Source of the DNA: Clostridia bacterium
GTDB lineage: Bacteria > Bacillota > Clostridia > Oscillospirales > CAG-272
DNA: 64,000 nucleotides
Direction of reading: 5' to 3'
Assembly (NCBI GenBank): GCA_017621415.1
Contig: JAGATD010000049.1
Location: 1-64,000 of the forward strand
Position 1 is the stretch's first letter; each line of letters opens with the position of its first letter. The position numbers and the translations under genes were made by a program. Shown here piece by piece: positions 15,494-24,195 of this stretch. Under the pieces are notes generated by a model. That model was not told the origin of the DNA and searched no databases. It saw nothing but the letters and a program-made list of their open reading frames with translations.

Positions 15494-16300
15494 TTATTCT
15501 CCGACAGTCACATTAAGCTTACCGATACCACCGTCAATATCAACGCGGCAAGCACCGTTTCCTACCGTTTCATTATTAACCTCTCTGCCATTATAGCTCG
15601 CTCCGCCAAGACCTGCTGAAAGACTTATTTTATAGTCAGACTCAGTGCCTATAAGAATCACATTAGCTTCGCCAACACCCATATCAAGGTCGCATTCTCC
15701 AACCATACGGGTGCGAAGCGTGCACTTTCCTACACCCATTTCAAAAATTAGGGAGCAAAGGCTGCCGCCTCCTATATCAAGCTCACCTGCCCCGCCCTCA
15801 ATATCCGCATTGCCTGAAGCATAGAGCTCGTTTATTGTTACTTTTCCCGCTCCTAAAGACATCTCGAGATTTACCGCTGACAGTCTTTCTATATTGACAT
15901 TTCCCGCACCTGCCTCTAATTTAGCATTTACAAAGCTGAAGCCCTCTGGCAGAGTTATTTCAAGAACTGCCCCGTTATAATTCTTAAAAAGCTTGTTTTT
16001 TTCTTCTATATTAAGTGTTCCGTGAGAGACACCGACATAAAGGTCTTTAATATTGCTTTTTACCGAAAATTGATCGCCGTTAAAAATTTTAATTTCCGCC
16101 GCCGATATTTCCAAATCAATGTCAGAAAAGCTTTCGCTTATTTCATAGTCACGCATATCGGAGACTCCTGTCTCCACACCGAAAATACCGAATATAATAC
16201 TGGCAATACCGCCGATTATGGATACAATAAGCATTACGGCAAGGGCGATAGCGCCCCACTTAACTACCTTTTGAAAGGCTTTTAGATTTTCTTCTTTCAT
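15494..16300 (-). CDS. DUF4097 beta-strand repeat membrane protein
   Basis: This 268-residue protein has a short cytoplasmic N-terminus, one transmembrane segment at about residues 15-42 (GAIALAVMLIVSIIGGIASI), and an extracellular part made of repeating beta-helix rungs with alternating AGAGNVNIE-like and GVGEANVIL-like units, typical of DUF4097. Such proteins often sit with LiaF- or PspC-type envelope-stress genes, as here. It overlaps the upstream LiaF-like gene by 4 bases (ATGA) and ends the three-gene operon. A role in sensing cell-envelope stress is inference from family context. Confidence 0.82.
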   Translation of the reverse strand: MKEENLKAFQKVVKWGAIALAVMLIVSIIGGIASIIFGIFGVETGVSDMRDYEISESFSDIDLEISAAEIKIFNGDQFSVKSNIKDLYVGVSHGTLNIEEKNKLFKNYNGAVLEITLPEGFSFVNAKLEAGAGNVNIERLSAVNLEMSLGAGKVTINELYASGNADIEGGAGELDIGGGSLCSLIFEMGVGKCTLRTRMVGECDLDMGVGEANVILIGTESDYKISLSAGLGGASYNGREVNNETVGNGACRVDIDGGIGKLNVTVGE

Positions 16301-16980
16301 TTGATCTCACATCCTCCGAACAGGCATAACCCATTGATGTAAAGAGTTGGAGCGGCAAGGTCAGAAGACGGCTTTGATTTATTCGAGACACCGCCGAAAA
16401 CCGAGGTTGAGGATACTTTAACATTTATTCCCTCGGGAACAATAATATCAACACCTCCGAACACCGCTGTAACCTTGATTGCGGCATCCTTTTCAATCAC
16501 AGCGCCTCTCAGGTCACACTTAACACCGCCAAAGGCCGCGCAAAGCTCGCATCCAAGAAATTCTTCACCGTCAAAATTCATATTGCAGCCCGAGAAGGTC
16601 GCATATCCCTCGGGAAGCTTTTCTCCCCTGTCGCGCGCACTGTCAATAATTTCCTCGGCAGCCTTACCCTTAATCGAATTATATATCAGCTTTGCACCTA
16701 TACCGATAATTACAGCAGGAACTATCAGCTTTCCGAGAAGCTGAAAATCAATAATTCCCCTGCAAGCAAGAAGCAGTAAAACCCCAATACTCAAACAAAT
16801 GACGTTCCCTATTATATCACGTCGAGTGATAAGCCCGACAATACCCGGGATAATAAGGAACAAGGTCCACCATCCGTCAAAGAAAATATCAAACTCAAAC
16901 AGACCGAAAATTTTAAGCCCAAAAGCTATTCCGGCGACAATAAGGATAATTCCCCAAATAATTCCGCTTGATTTTTTCAT
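16297..16980 (-). CDS. LiaF/LiaI-like envelope-stress membrane protein
   Basis: This 227-residue protein has four predicted transmembrane segments in its first 105 residues, beginning MKKSSGIIWGIILIVAGIAF, as in LiaI/DUF5668. A C-terminal soluble beta domain (SGCNMNFDGEEFLGCELCAAFGG, then TAVFGGVDIIVPEG and SVFGGVSNK) matches the LiaF C-terminal domain. In Bacillus LiaF restrains the LiaRS two-component system that answers cell-wall antibiotics; no LiaRS is in this window. It overlaps its neighbours by 4 bases on both sides, so the HAD, LiaF-like and DUF4097 genes are translationally coupled. Confidence 0.8.
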   Translation of the reverse strand: MKKSSGIIWGIILIVAGIAFGLKIFGLFEFDIFFDGWWTLFLIIPGIVGLITRRDIIGNVICLSIGVLLLLACRGIIDFQLLGKLIVPAVIIGIGAKLIYNSIKGKAAEEIIDSARDRGEKLPEGYATFSGCNMNFDGEEFLGCELCAAFGGVKCDLRGAVIEKDAAIKVTAVFGGVDIIVPEGINVKVSSTSVFGGVSNKSKPSSDLAAPTLYINGLCLFGGCEIK

Positions 16981-17654
16981 TTTTTCTCTCCTTTATTAAA
17001 ATTGTCTATAAGCGTACAAATCTCATCAACCGATGAAACCATATGTTCAGCCCCTGACAAATTGAGCTCTTCTTTTGTCCTAAATCCCCAACAAACAGAA
17101 ACTGTAAGAGCTGCATTCATATTTTTGCCTGTCATTACATCAACATCGGAATCTCCGATATATACGCACTCGGATGGCAAAGCAGAAAGCTCAGAAAGAA
17201 TTTCAAGACAGCCCTCAGGCGAGGGCTTAAGCGGTATGCCGTCTCTGCCGCCGTGTACCACGGTGAAGCTGTTGCCAAAGAAATGTTTGGCAGCGCTTCT
17301 AGTGGCAAAATCCGGCTTATTTGAAAGAACGGCAAGCTTAATCTTCCTTTTCTTTAATTCATCGATAAGCTCGTCTATTCCTTTATATTTTTCGGTCAGA
17401 TGATAAGGGTCACGGTCGTAGTCAGCCATATATTCAGAGAGTGCGGCTTCAAATTCCTTTTCATCTATTCCGCCCCTTGAATTAAAGGCTTTAGTTAAAA
17501 GCACTCTTGCGCCGGCGCCCACAAAGAGACGGCATTCCTCCTCGCTTATTGGAGCTCTGCCGTATTTTGTCATTGTACGGTTTACGTAATAACGTATTGT
17601 TTCAAGGGTATTTAAAATGGTTCCGTCAAGGTCAAATATGCAGCATTTTATCAT
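16977..17654 (-). CDS. HAD-superfamily phosphatase (Gph-like)
   Basis: This 225-residue cytoplasmic phosphatase belongs to HAD subfamily I and resembles phosphoglycolate phosphatase. Motif 1 is IFDLDGTILNT (Asp8 nucleophile, Asp10 acid), motif 2 is LAVLSNKP (Ser), motif 3 is LKPSPEG (Lys), and motif 4 is YIGDSDVDV. An alpha-helical cap lies at about 16-85. Likely substrates are small sugar or glycolate phosphates. It is the first gene of the LiaF-like operon, 36 bases after the M16 peptidase gene on the same strand. Confidence 0.88.
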   Translation of the reverse strand: MIKCCIFDLDGTILNTLETIRYYVNRTMTKYGRAPISEEECRLFVGAGARVLLTKAFNSRGGIDEKEFEAALSEYMADYDRDPYHLTEKYKGIDELIDELKKRKIKLAVLSNKPDFATRSAAKHFFGNSFTVVHGGRDGIPLKPSPEGCLEILSELSALPSECVYIGDSDVDVMTGKNMNAALTVSVCWGFRTKEELNLSGAEHMVSSVDEICTLIDNFNKGEKK

Positions 17655-17690
17655 GTTTCTACCTCAATATTGTAAGCCACAATTGACAAT

Positions 17691-18977
17691 TCAGTCGTAA
17701 AATCGCTTTTTGTAATTTAAAATCAGATTGTCAATTTCGGACTTATTAATACGTTTTTTGTTTCCCTTTACAGCAAGAGTCATATTATCCGGAGCAAAGA
17801 GGCGCTTGGCGGCGCTCCTTATATCATCGGGAGTTACTCTTTCATACCTTGCGGCACGCTCCTCAAGCGTTGAATACCCCTCATCCATAATATGATTATC
17901 ATAAGCAAAGGTAAAATTAAACTCTCTTTGGTCATCGGCTAAAAGGCTGCCGTTTTTGACATATCCCGCTTTCATACACATTGAGTCATCAAGTGTCTCA
18001 CGTGTAATACCGTAAAGCAAATCAAGTGCCAGCTCTATCGCCCCGAGAAGCAGGTCTGAGCGTATCTCGAATGAAAAGGCAAAGCTGCCGATGTTCTTGT
18101 ATCTTTCTACATTTCCCGAAATATCATAAACCAAGCCTCTCTTCTCGCTCATTTCGACGAAGAAACGCGAGCTGTACCCACCGAAAAGTATATCGTAAAG
18201 AAGGTCTGTTTCAGCCATAGACAAAAGGGACATATCCATATCAAAGTTAAAGCGGACCATAGTGAAGTCTCCGCCCTTTATGTGAGATGTCAAAGCCCTA
18301 TTGCCAAAGGTACGGCAAACGGGAGCTATGTTATCATGAATCTCTCCGCCCGAAAGCTCCCAAGAGCCAACAAGCTCTGAAAGCCGGGACAAAGACTCAT
18401 CTGTAAAGTTGCCTGTTACGTAAAGAAATAGGTTTTCGGGGGTAAAGACACGCTTACGGTACTCTTCCAGTCTTGTACGGTTTATTCCCGAAACAGAGCT
18501 GAGAGTGCCTGTTATTGAGCCAGAAAGAGGTGTACCCTCGTTTACTATAACGTTTGTAAAGCCGAGAAGCGAATTTTTTTCATCATTTTCTCTTATCTCC
18601 GCTTTTATCCTGCCTCGCTCGGTAGAAATCTCGGCTGTGGTTAGGGTTATTGGAGATGCGATTTTTGAAATTATATCTGCTCCGATATCAAAGTTAGAAG
18701 AGGCGCCCGCTACATAAAATTGCACCATTTCGCTAAAGGTTGATGCGTTAAACTCTATGCCGTTTTTATCAAGAAGCGGATAAAGTCCGCCTCTCATAGT
18801 AGCATTTATGTTTCTTATAGTTATGTGCTCGAGAAAGTGGGTAATTCCAGCCTCGTCAGGACGCTCATACATCGCTCCTGCCTTTAGAAACAAGGATATA
18901 AAGAAGCCGTGAGACGAGGGATTTCTTAGGCTGTACATAGGTATTTTGTTTTTTAATATTCTTTTTTCTTCCTTCAA
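17691..18977 (-). CDS. M16-family zinc metallopeptidase
   Basis: This 428-residue pitrilysin-type peptidase carries the inverted zinc motif HFLEH (His47, Glu50, His51), and the distal Glu ligand is probably in STERGRIKAEIREND at about 115-130. It has the two-lobe M16 layout with no signal peptide, so it likely degrades peptides in the cytoplasm. In many Firmicutes M16 genes come in pairs, one active and one not; here only the active type is seen. The start codon is TTG at 18977, chosen because AAAGGAG lies 7 bases before it. The region upstream holds interspersed repeats. Confidence 0.85.
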   Translation of the reverse strand: MKEEKRILKNKIPMYSLRNPSSHGFFISLFLKAGAMYERPDEAGITHFLEHITIRNINATMRGGLYPLLDKNGIEFNASTFSEMVQFYVAGASSNFDIGADIISKIASPITLTTAEISTERGRIKAEIRENDEKNSLLGFTNVIVNEGTPLSGSITGTLSSVSGINRTRLEEYRKRVFTPENLFLYVTGNFTDESLSRLSELVGSWELSGGEIHDNIAPVCRTFGNRALTSHIKGGDFTMVRFNFDMDMSLLSMAETDLLYDILFGGYSSRFFVEMSEKRGLVYDISGNVERYKNIGSFAFSFEIRSDLLLGAIELALDLLYGITRETLDDSMCMKAGYVKNGSLLADDQREFNFTFAYDNHIMDEGYSTLEERAARYERVTPDDIRSAAKRLFAPDNMTLAVKGNKKRINKSEIDNLILNYKKRFYD

Positions 18978-19009
18978 ATCTAAGCTCCTTTCTTAATTAT
19001 AGAGACGGG

Positions 19010-19023
19010 CGTAGTTACCTACG
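19010..19023. repeat. TAGTTACCTA hairpin repeat, copy 1
   Basis: CGTAG (19010-19014), loop TTAC, CTACG (19019-19023), followed by TCAAGC. It is the same motif as the copies at 46536-46550 and 46605-46618, with stem bases that change in pairs. Confidence 0.6.
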
Positions 19024-19035
19024 TCAAGCTCTTTT

Positions 19036-19126
19036 CACCTCATCCACCGCAATCGCATACCCCAAAGCTCGCTTCGCTCGTTTCGAGGCCCCTGCTGCGG
19101 TCCCCCTTCCCCAAGGGGAAGGCTAT
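19036..19126. repeat. Short interspersed CCTCATCCACC repeat, copy 1
   Basis: It starts CACCTCATCCACC and ends with a GGTCCCCCTTCCCC/AAGGGGAAGGCTAT block. A hairpin of variable sequence lies between (CCGCA at about 19047-19051 pairing with TGCGG at 19096-19100). The flanks match the element at 46182-46236 almost exactly, while the middle does not. It lies in the 275-base gap between the M16 and pcrA genes and contains no gene. Confidence 0.75.
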
Positions 19127-19155
19127 CTGAAGTAATTCGCAAAAGCATTATGTAA

Positions 19156-19260
19156 GGATTTGATTTTTTTGATGAAGCGCAAGGATTTTTGCGTCGCCAG
19201 CCGTAGAAAAACTACGGCAAGAACAAAAACTCTGAAGCGATTCGCAAAAAAATCAAATCC
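19156..19260. repeat. Inverted-repeat element at the pcrA 3' end
   Basis: GGATTTGATTTTTTTG (19156-19171) and CAAAAAAATCAAATCC (19245-19260) are a perfect 16-base inverted repeat. Inside is a hairpin CCGTAG-aaaaa-CTACGG near 19201-19217 and another, CGCAA/TTGCG, near 19179-19192. The right arm overlaps the pcrA stop codon (19253-19255). It may serve as the pcrA terminator and looks like a small MITE-type insertion. Confidence 0.6.
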
Positions 19261-21658
19261 GTCTCATTTTTGCGAAGGTTGCCATCAACTTCTTTATCTG
19301 CCCGTTGTCAAACTTAACCTCGTAAAGAACATCTCCGCCCATATCGCGGGAGGAAAGCACTGTTCCATCACCAAAAACTGCGTGGGTGACACGTGTGCCG
19401 GGGGAGAATTTTTCTATTCCGTATTCGGCAGCGCCCTGTGCTGAGCGCTTTTTTTGTTCATTGATTCGCGGAGTGCGGTTAAGCTCGGAGAACACAGGTC
19501 TTTCCTGTACTGCAGGTCTTGCGCCATATGGAGAGTATGCAGGTCTTCTCGGGCTTTCGTTTTCTATTAAATTCTTTGGCACCTCGTCACGGATAAATCC
19601 GGAGAGGCGGTTATACATTGTTTTTCCGTACATAAGACGGCATTTTGTATGTGTTACATAGAGCTTTTCCTTAGCTCTGGTTATGGCAACGTAGGCAAGA
19701 CGTCGCTCCTCGCTCATTTCTTCCCTCTCGCCTATGTTTTGTCCCGAGGGGAAAATTCCGTCTTCCATTCCCGCAAGGAAAACAACGGGAAATTCAAGGC
19801 CCTTTGCCGCATGAATTGTCATAAGTACAACGGCATCAGCTGTCTCATCGTATTTATCCACATCGGCAACAAGAGCTATTTCCTCAAGAAAGCCGCTTGT
19901 TGTAGCTTCGATGCCTGACTCAGCGCACCTTGCCTCATACTCTACGGCGGCACCTATAAACTCTTTTACGTTTTCTATTTTGCTCTCGCCCTCAAAGCCC
20001 TCAGAGAGGAGCATTGTGTGATAGCCTGAGCGCATAAAAAGCTCCTCGATAATCTCGGAGGTGCGGGTCTTTTCTGCCTTCACACTTTCAATAAGACTAA
20101 CAAATGATATAAGCTTTTCTGCCGATTTTGCAAGAGCTGTATGGCTTTTGGCATCTGCCATTACACTGTACATGCTCTGCCCCAGGGCTGCCGCGATTTC
20201 TTCCACCGCACTAACGGTGGCATCGCCTATTTTACGCTTAGGCTCGTTGATAATTCGCTTAAGCCTCAGGTTGTCGGAGGGGGATATGAGCACCGAAAGG
20301 TAGGCAAGCATATCCTTAACCTCCTTGCGGTCATAGAAGCCCATGTCACCAACGACCTTATAAGGAATACCGCTTTTTGCAAAGGATGTCTGCAGCGAAC
20401 GTCCAAGAGCATTTATGCGGTAAAGCACGGCAAAATCAGAATATCTTCTGCCCGACTTTATGCCGCTTGTTATCTTATCAATAATGTATCTGCCCTCTGC
20501 GTTTTGGTCATCGGTCTCACGCAGGGTGATTTTTTCGCCCTCGCCCTTATCGCACCACAAGCGCTTTTCGTGCCTGTCTTCATTATTCTTTATAATAGCA
20601 TTTGCGGCGCTTAATATATTTGAGGTCGAACGGTAATTCTGCTCAAGCTTTATTACAGTTGCGTCGGTATATGTTTTATCAAAATTAAGAATATTTTCGA
20701 TGGTTGCTCCGCGGAACTTATATATACTTTGGTCATCATCACCGACAACCATGATATTGCGGTATCCGTCGGAAAGAAGCTTTGTTAATACGAACTGAGC
20801 ATAGTTTGTATCCTGGTACTCATCAACCAGAACATACTTAAACTTCCTTTGATAATACTCACGCACGTCGCTTTCAGACAAAAGAAGCTCAACCGTCTTC
20901 ATTATTATATCATCAAAGTCGACGGCATTATACTCCATAAGCCTCTTCTGATACAACTTATATATATTACTTATATCCCTGCCTCTTGGGTCTGATGATA
21001 TATCAAATTTTTCGGAGGTTACAAGCGAGTCCTTTGCCCTGCTGATAGCAGAAGCCACAGCCCTTGGCGCAAGGCGCTTTTCGTCTATATCAAGCTCCTT
21101 CATACAAAGGGTGATAAGCCGCTTTTGGTCGTCTGTATCATATATAGAAAATCCGTCGCGGTATCCGAGCCTGTCTCCGAACTTGCGAAGAATACGTAAG
21201 CATACCGAGTGGAACGTGCCTGACCATATATCATCGGCAATCCTGTCTCCGCCAAACGCTACAGCAAGCCTCTCCTTAATCTCTCTTGCAGCCTTGTTGG
21301 TAAAGGTTATGGCAAGAACCGACCAGGGGGATGCGGGAAAGTAGGCAAACTCCGAAAGAGCGGGCATAATTTCATCAGGAGAATTATCAAGAAGAACCTC
21401 CATTTCTCCGATAAGAGCAGGAGAAAGCTCCCGAGGAGCATTATCAGAAAAATATGCATTACCGTACTGTATTATATATGCTATTCTATTGACAAGAACT
21501 GTAGTTTTTCCACTGCCCGCGCCTGCAAGAACAAGTAAAGGCCCCTCTGTTGTAAAGACCGCACGGCACTGCTCGGGGTTAAGAGCCTTGCCAAAGGCTT
21601 TTTCAAACAATTTTCGCTTTAATTTTTGGTATTTATCTAGAATTTCCTGCATTTTCAA
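19253..21658 (-). CDS. pcrA: ATP-dependent DNA helicase PcrA/UvrD
   Basis: This 801-residue superfamily 1A 3'-5' helicase acts in nucleotide-excision repair and in clearing replication and recombination intermediates. Motif I is AGAGSGKTTVL at about 41-51, motif Ia/Q region AITFTNKAA at about 116, motif II YVLVDEYQDTN near 275, motif III VVGDDDQSIYKFRGA near 305, motif IV/V YRINALGR and MTIHAAKGLEF near 610, and motif VI VAITRAKEKL. The C-terminal ~60 residues (GTRVTHAVFGDGTVLS) form the Tudor-like PcrA tail that binds RNA polymerase. Full length. Upstream lies a 461-base gap with DnaA-box-like sites. Confidence 0.96.
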   Translation of the reverse strand: MKMQEILDKYQKLKRKLFEKAFGKALNPEQCRAVFTTEGPLLVLAGAGSGKTTVLVNRIAYIIQYGNAYFSDNAPRELSPALIGEMEVLLDNSPDEIMPALSEFAYFPASPWSVLAITFTNKAAREIKERLAVAFGGDRIADDIWSGTFHSVCLRILRKFGDRLGYRDGFSIYDTDDQKRLITLCMKELDIDEKRLAPRAVASAISRAKDSLVTSEKFDISSDPRGRDISNIYKLYQKRLMEYNAVDFDDIIMKTVELLLSESDVREYYQRKFKYVLVDEYQDTNYAQFVLTKLLSDGYRNIMVVGDDDQSIYKFRGATIENILNFDKTYTDATVIKLEQNYRSTSNILSAANAIIKNNEDRHEKRLWCDKGEGEKITLRETDDQNAEGRYIIDKITSGIKSGRRYSDFAVLYRINALGRSLQTSFAKSGIPYKVVGDMGFYDRKEVKDMLAYLSVLISPSDNLRLKRIINEPKRKIGDATVSAVEEIAAALGQSMYSVMADAKSHTALAKSAEKLISFVSLIESVKAEKTRTSEIIEELFMRSGYHTMLLSEGFEGESKIENVKEFIGAAVEYEARCAESGIEATTSGFLEEIALVADVDKYDETADAVVLMTIHAAKGLEFPVVFLAGMEDGIFPSGQNIGEREEMSEERRLAYVAITRAKEKLYVTHTKCRLMYGKTMYNRLSGFIRDEVPKNLIENESPRRPAYSPYGARPAVQERPVFSELNRTPRINEQKKRSAQGAAEYGIEKFSPGTRVTHAVFGDGTVLSSRDMGGDVLYEVKFDNGQIKKLMATFAKMRRI

Positions 21659-22119
21659 ACCGTACTTTCGTTATTTTTGCACAAGCCGACAAATAGTTCG
21701 TATTTTTTACCACAAAAATTGTGAGACGTTTCATTAGACTGAAATTTTCCCCCTCTGAATCATGAGCATTTCTTTTTTGAACAAAGTCTAACTTTCCTGT
21801 TTTAACAGGTGTAAAAAAGCCTAAAAACGGGGGAAAAAACCCTGTTATCCACACTGCCGGATGTGGAAACTGTGGAAAACTTTTTGTCGAAAAAAACCTG
21901 ATTTTACCAAATTTTCGGTAAATAATTTTCTTAGAGACTAAAGTTATCCACATTTTCCATCTGTTTTGTGTTGAAAACAACTCCGTTAAGGGTAAATTAT
22001 ATTTTTCCGTTATTTTGCTTTGAAAGCTTTCTTTTACGGTTGTTTTGTTTTTTTGTTCGAAAAAATTTCTGCCCTCTTTTTTCAGAGGTTATGTATTCGT
22101 TAAACTTACGAACTTTTTA
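21659..22119. other. 461-base AT-rich gap with DnaA-box cluster
   Basis: No convincing gene is seen between pcrA and the YgiQ gene. Two perfect DnaA boxes TTATCCACA occur at 21845-21853 and 21944-21952, and two near-boxes on the other strand at 21862-21870 (TGTGGAAAC) and 21871-21879 (TGTGGAAAA). An AT-rich stretch lies between them. There is no dnaA, dnaN or rpmH gene in the window, so I do not call it oriC; it may be a DnaA-binding regulatory or titration site. Confidence 0.55.
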
Positions 22120-24192
22120 TCACTTTTTTCTATTTGGAGCTCTCTTTGCCCCTGTATTCGATTTTTTCGCTTTTGGTTTTGTGCTTTTTGCGCTCTTGTC
22201 TGAAAGCCTTGCGGCTTCGCGCATTATTCTGCCTGCATCTTCACCGAATATTTTGTCAATTTTTGTTTTTTTATGCCCTGAGGCAGAGGTTCTGGAGCCG
22301 GATTTTGATTTTACATATGGGCCTGACGGGCGAAGAGCACCTCTTTGACCTCTTTTTTCGGGGGTGTAGCGGTTTTGCCTGCCCTCACCGAATGCATGAC
22401 GGACAAGGCACTCGGGAGAATTGCCTATAAGGTCCTCTCTGCCGGCTATTTTCAGCGCCTCTCTTACAAGATTTGCATTTTCAGGCTTTGAATACTGAAG
22501 AAGAGCTCTTTGGAGCTGCTTTTCGTGATAGTCGGTTGTTACCGCCACCTTTTTTCCTGTCATTGGATGTATTCCCGTATAATACATCACCGTCGAAATA
22601 GTTCCGGGGGTTGGGTAAAAATCCTGAACCTGCTCGGGCATATATCCCCATTTTTTCAGCCATAGCGCCATTTCAACAGCATCATTCATTGTTGTTCCCG
22701 GGTGGCTTGACATAAGGTAAGGCACAAGGTATTGCTCAAGACCCGCCTTATCACACAGGGCAAAATACTTTTTCTTAAAGCCCTCAAAAACCTCGATAGG
22801 CGGCTTTCCCATCATGGAAAGGGCATTGTTTGAGCAATGCTCCGGCGCAACCTTAAGCTGTCCCGACACGTGATTTGTGACAAGGCGACGGAAAAATGTA
22901 TCATCCTCATCATACATAAGGTAATCAAAGCGGATGCCAGAACGGATAAACACTTTTTTTACTCCCTCAAGCTTCTCGATTTCAGCGAGCATATGTGTAT
23001 ATTCGCTATGGTCGACCTTTAAATTCTTACAGGGCTTTGGGGACAGGCATTTTCTGTTAGGGCAGACTCCCGATGTCTTTTGCTTTTCGCAAGAGGGGTA
23101 GCGGAAGTTTGCGGTAGGGCCTCCAACGTCGTTAATATAGCCCTTAAAATCATCAAGCTTTGTTATTTTGCACGCCTCTTCTATTACGCTTGCTTCGCTT
23201 CTTGAGCGTACCTCACGTCCCTGGTGAAAGGCAATCGCGCAGAAGTTGCAGGCTCCAAAGCAGCCGCGGTTATGGGTTATGGAATGCTTGACCTCTGTTA
23301 TGGCAGGCACTCCGCCAAGAGAATCATAATCCGGGTGATAATCTCTCGCGTAGGGGAGTGAATAGACCTTATCAAGCTCTTCCCTTTCAAGCGGGGGCAT
23401 TGGCGGATTTTGCACCAGCATTTTGTCCCCGTAATATTCAACAATCGCCTTACCGTTTACCGAATCTGTATTTTTATACTGCGTGGCAAAGGCTTTTGCA
23501 TATGCTTCCTTATCGGTTTTGAGAACATCGTAGTCCCCAACCTCGATAAAGTCGTAGTGCACAGGCTCACCCGCCTTACAAAGATAAACGCAACCGCGAA
23601 CGTCACGTATTTTCTTTATGGGAACGCCCTTATCAAGCAGTTTTGCAAGACGTCTTATAATATTCTCACCCATTCCGTAAGTGAGTATATCCGCCCTTGA
23701 GTCAACAAGGACCGAGCGCCTTACCTTATTATCCCAATAGTCATAATGAGCAAAGCGGCGAAGCGATGCTTCAAGACCGCCTATTATTATCGGCACATCA
23801 CCGTAGGCCTCACGAATTCTGTTGCAGTAAACTATAACCGCTCTGTCCGGGCGAGCGCCCATTTTGCCTCCGGGAGAATAGTAGTCATAGGTACGGCGCT
23901 TTTTTGAAACGGTGTAATGAGCCACCATGGAGTCAATGTTTCCCGATGAAACAAGGAACCCTAAGCGGGGCTTGCCAAACCTGCAAAAATCCTTAGTAGT
24001 TTTATAATCCGGCTGAGCAAGAACAGCCACTCTGAAGCCCTCGTCCTCAAGCACTCTTGTAATTATAGACGCACCGAATGACGGGTGATCTACATATGCA
24101 TCACCCGTCACATAAACAAAGTCTACCTCCGACCAATTCTTGAGCTTTATGTCCTCTGCCGTGGTAGGCAGAAAATCAAGTCTGTTTTTCAT
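22120..24192 (-). CDS. YgiQ-family radical SAM protein
   Basis: This 690-residue iron-sulfur protein belongs to the YgiQ family of radical SAM enzymes, whose reaction is unknown. The SAM-cluster motif is CFGACNFC (Cys311, Cys315, Cys318). The N-terminal 300 residues hold the family-specific region (DFVYVTGDAYVDHPSFG, GGKMGARPDRAVIVY). A second Cys group near 370-395 (SCEKQKTSGVCPNRKC) may bind another metal centre. The C-terminal 90 residues are a basic, Lys/Arg-rich tail that may bind nucleic acid. It follows hisS by 3 bases and is the end of the mrnC-hisS operon. Confidence 0.9.
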   Translation of the reverse strand: MKNRLDFLPTTAEDIKLKNWSEVDFVYVTGDAYVDHPSFGASIITRVLEDEGFRVAVLAQPDYKTTKDFCRFGKPRLGFLVSSGNIDSMVAHYTVSKKRRTYDYYSPGGKMGARPDRAVIVYCNRIREAYGDVPIIIGGLEASLRRFAHYDYWDNKVRRSVLVDSRADILTYGMGENIIRRLAKLLDKGVPIKKIRDVRGCVYLCKAGEPVHYDFIEVGDYDVLKTDKEAYAKAFATQYKNTDSVNGKAIVEYYGDKMLVQNPPMPPLEREELDKVYSLPYARDYHPDYDSLGGVPAITEVKHSITHNRGCFGACNFCAIAFHQGREVRSRSEASVIEEACKITKLDDFKGYINDVGGPTANFRYPSCEKQKTSGVCPNRKCLSPKPCKNLKVDHSEYTHMLAEIEKLEGVKKVFIRSGIRFDYLMYDEDDTFFRRLVTNHVSGQLKVAPEHCSNNALSMMGKPPIEVFEGFKKKYFALCDKAGLEQYLVPYLMSSHPGTTMNDAVEMALWLKKWGYMPEQVQDFYPTPGTISTVMYYTGIHPMTGKKVAVTTDYHEKQLQRALLQYSKPENANLVREALKIAGREDLIGNSPECLVRHAFGEGRQNRYTPEKRGQRGALRPSGPYVKSKSGSRTSASGHKKTKIDKIFGEDAGRIMREAARLSDKSAKSTKPKAKKSNTGAKRAPNRKK

Positions 24193-24195
24193 GTC

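Noticed and set aside
18996-19027. Promoter for the M16 gene in the repeat region
   Set aside because: TATAAT and TTGACG are both present on the minus strand but 20 bases apart, too far, and they overlap the TAGTTAC hairpin.
21845-21952. Chromosomal origin call
   Set aside because: Two perfect DnaA boxes are suggestive, but no dnaA/dnaN and no gene-strand switch lie here, so I report only a DnaA-box cluster.
21633-21980. 115-codon leftward open frame across the pcrA start
   Set aside because: Overlaps the first codons of pcrA, is low in recognisable features, and lies in AT-rich DNA with DnaA boxes; its upstream start has no ribosome site.
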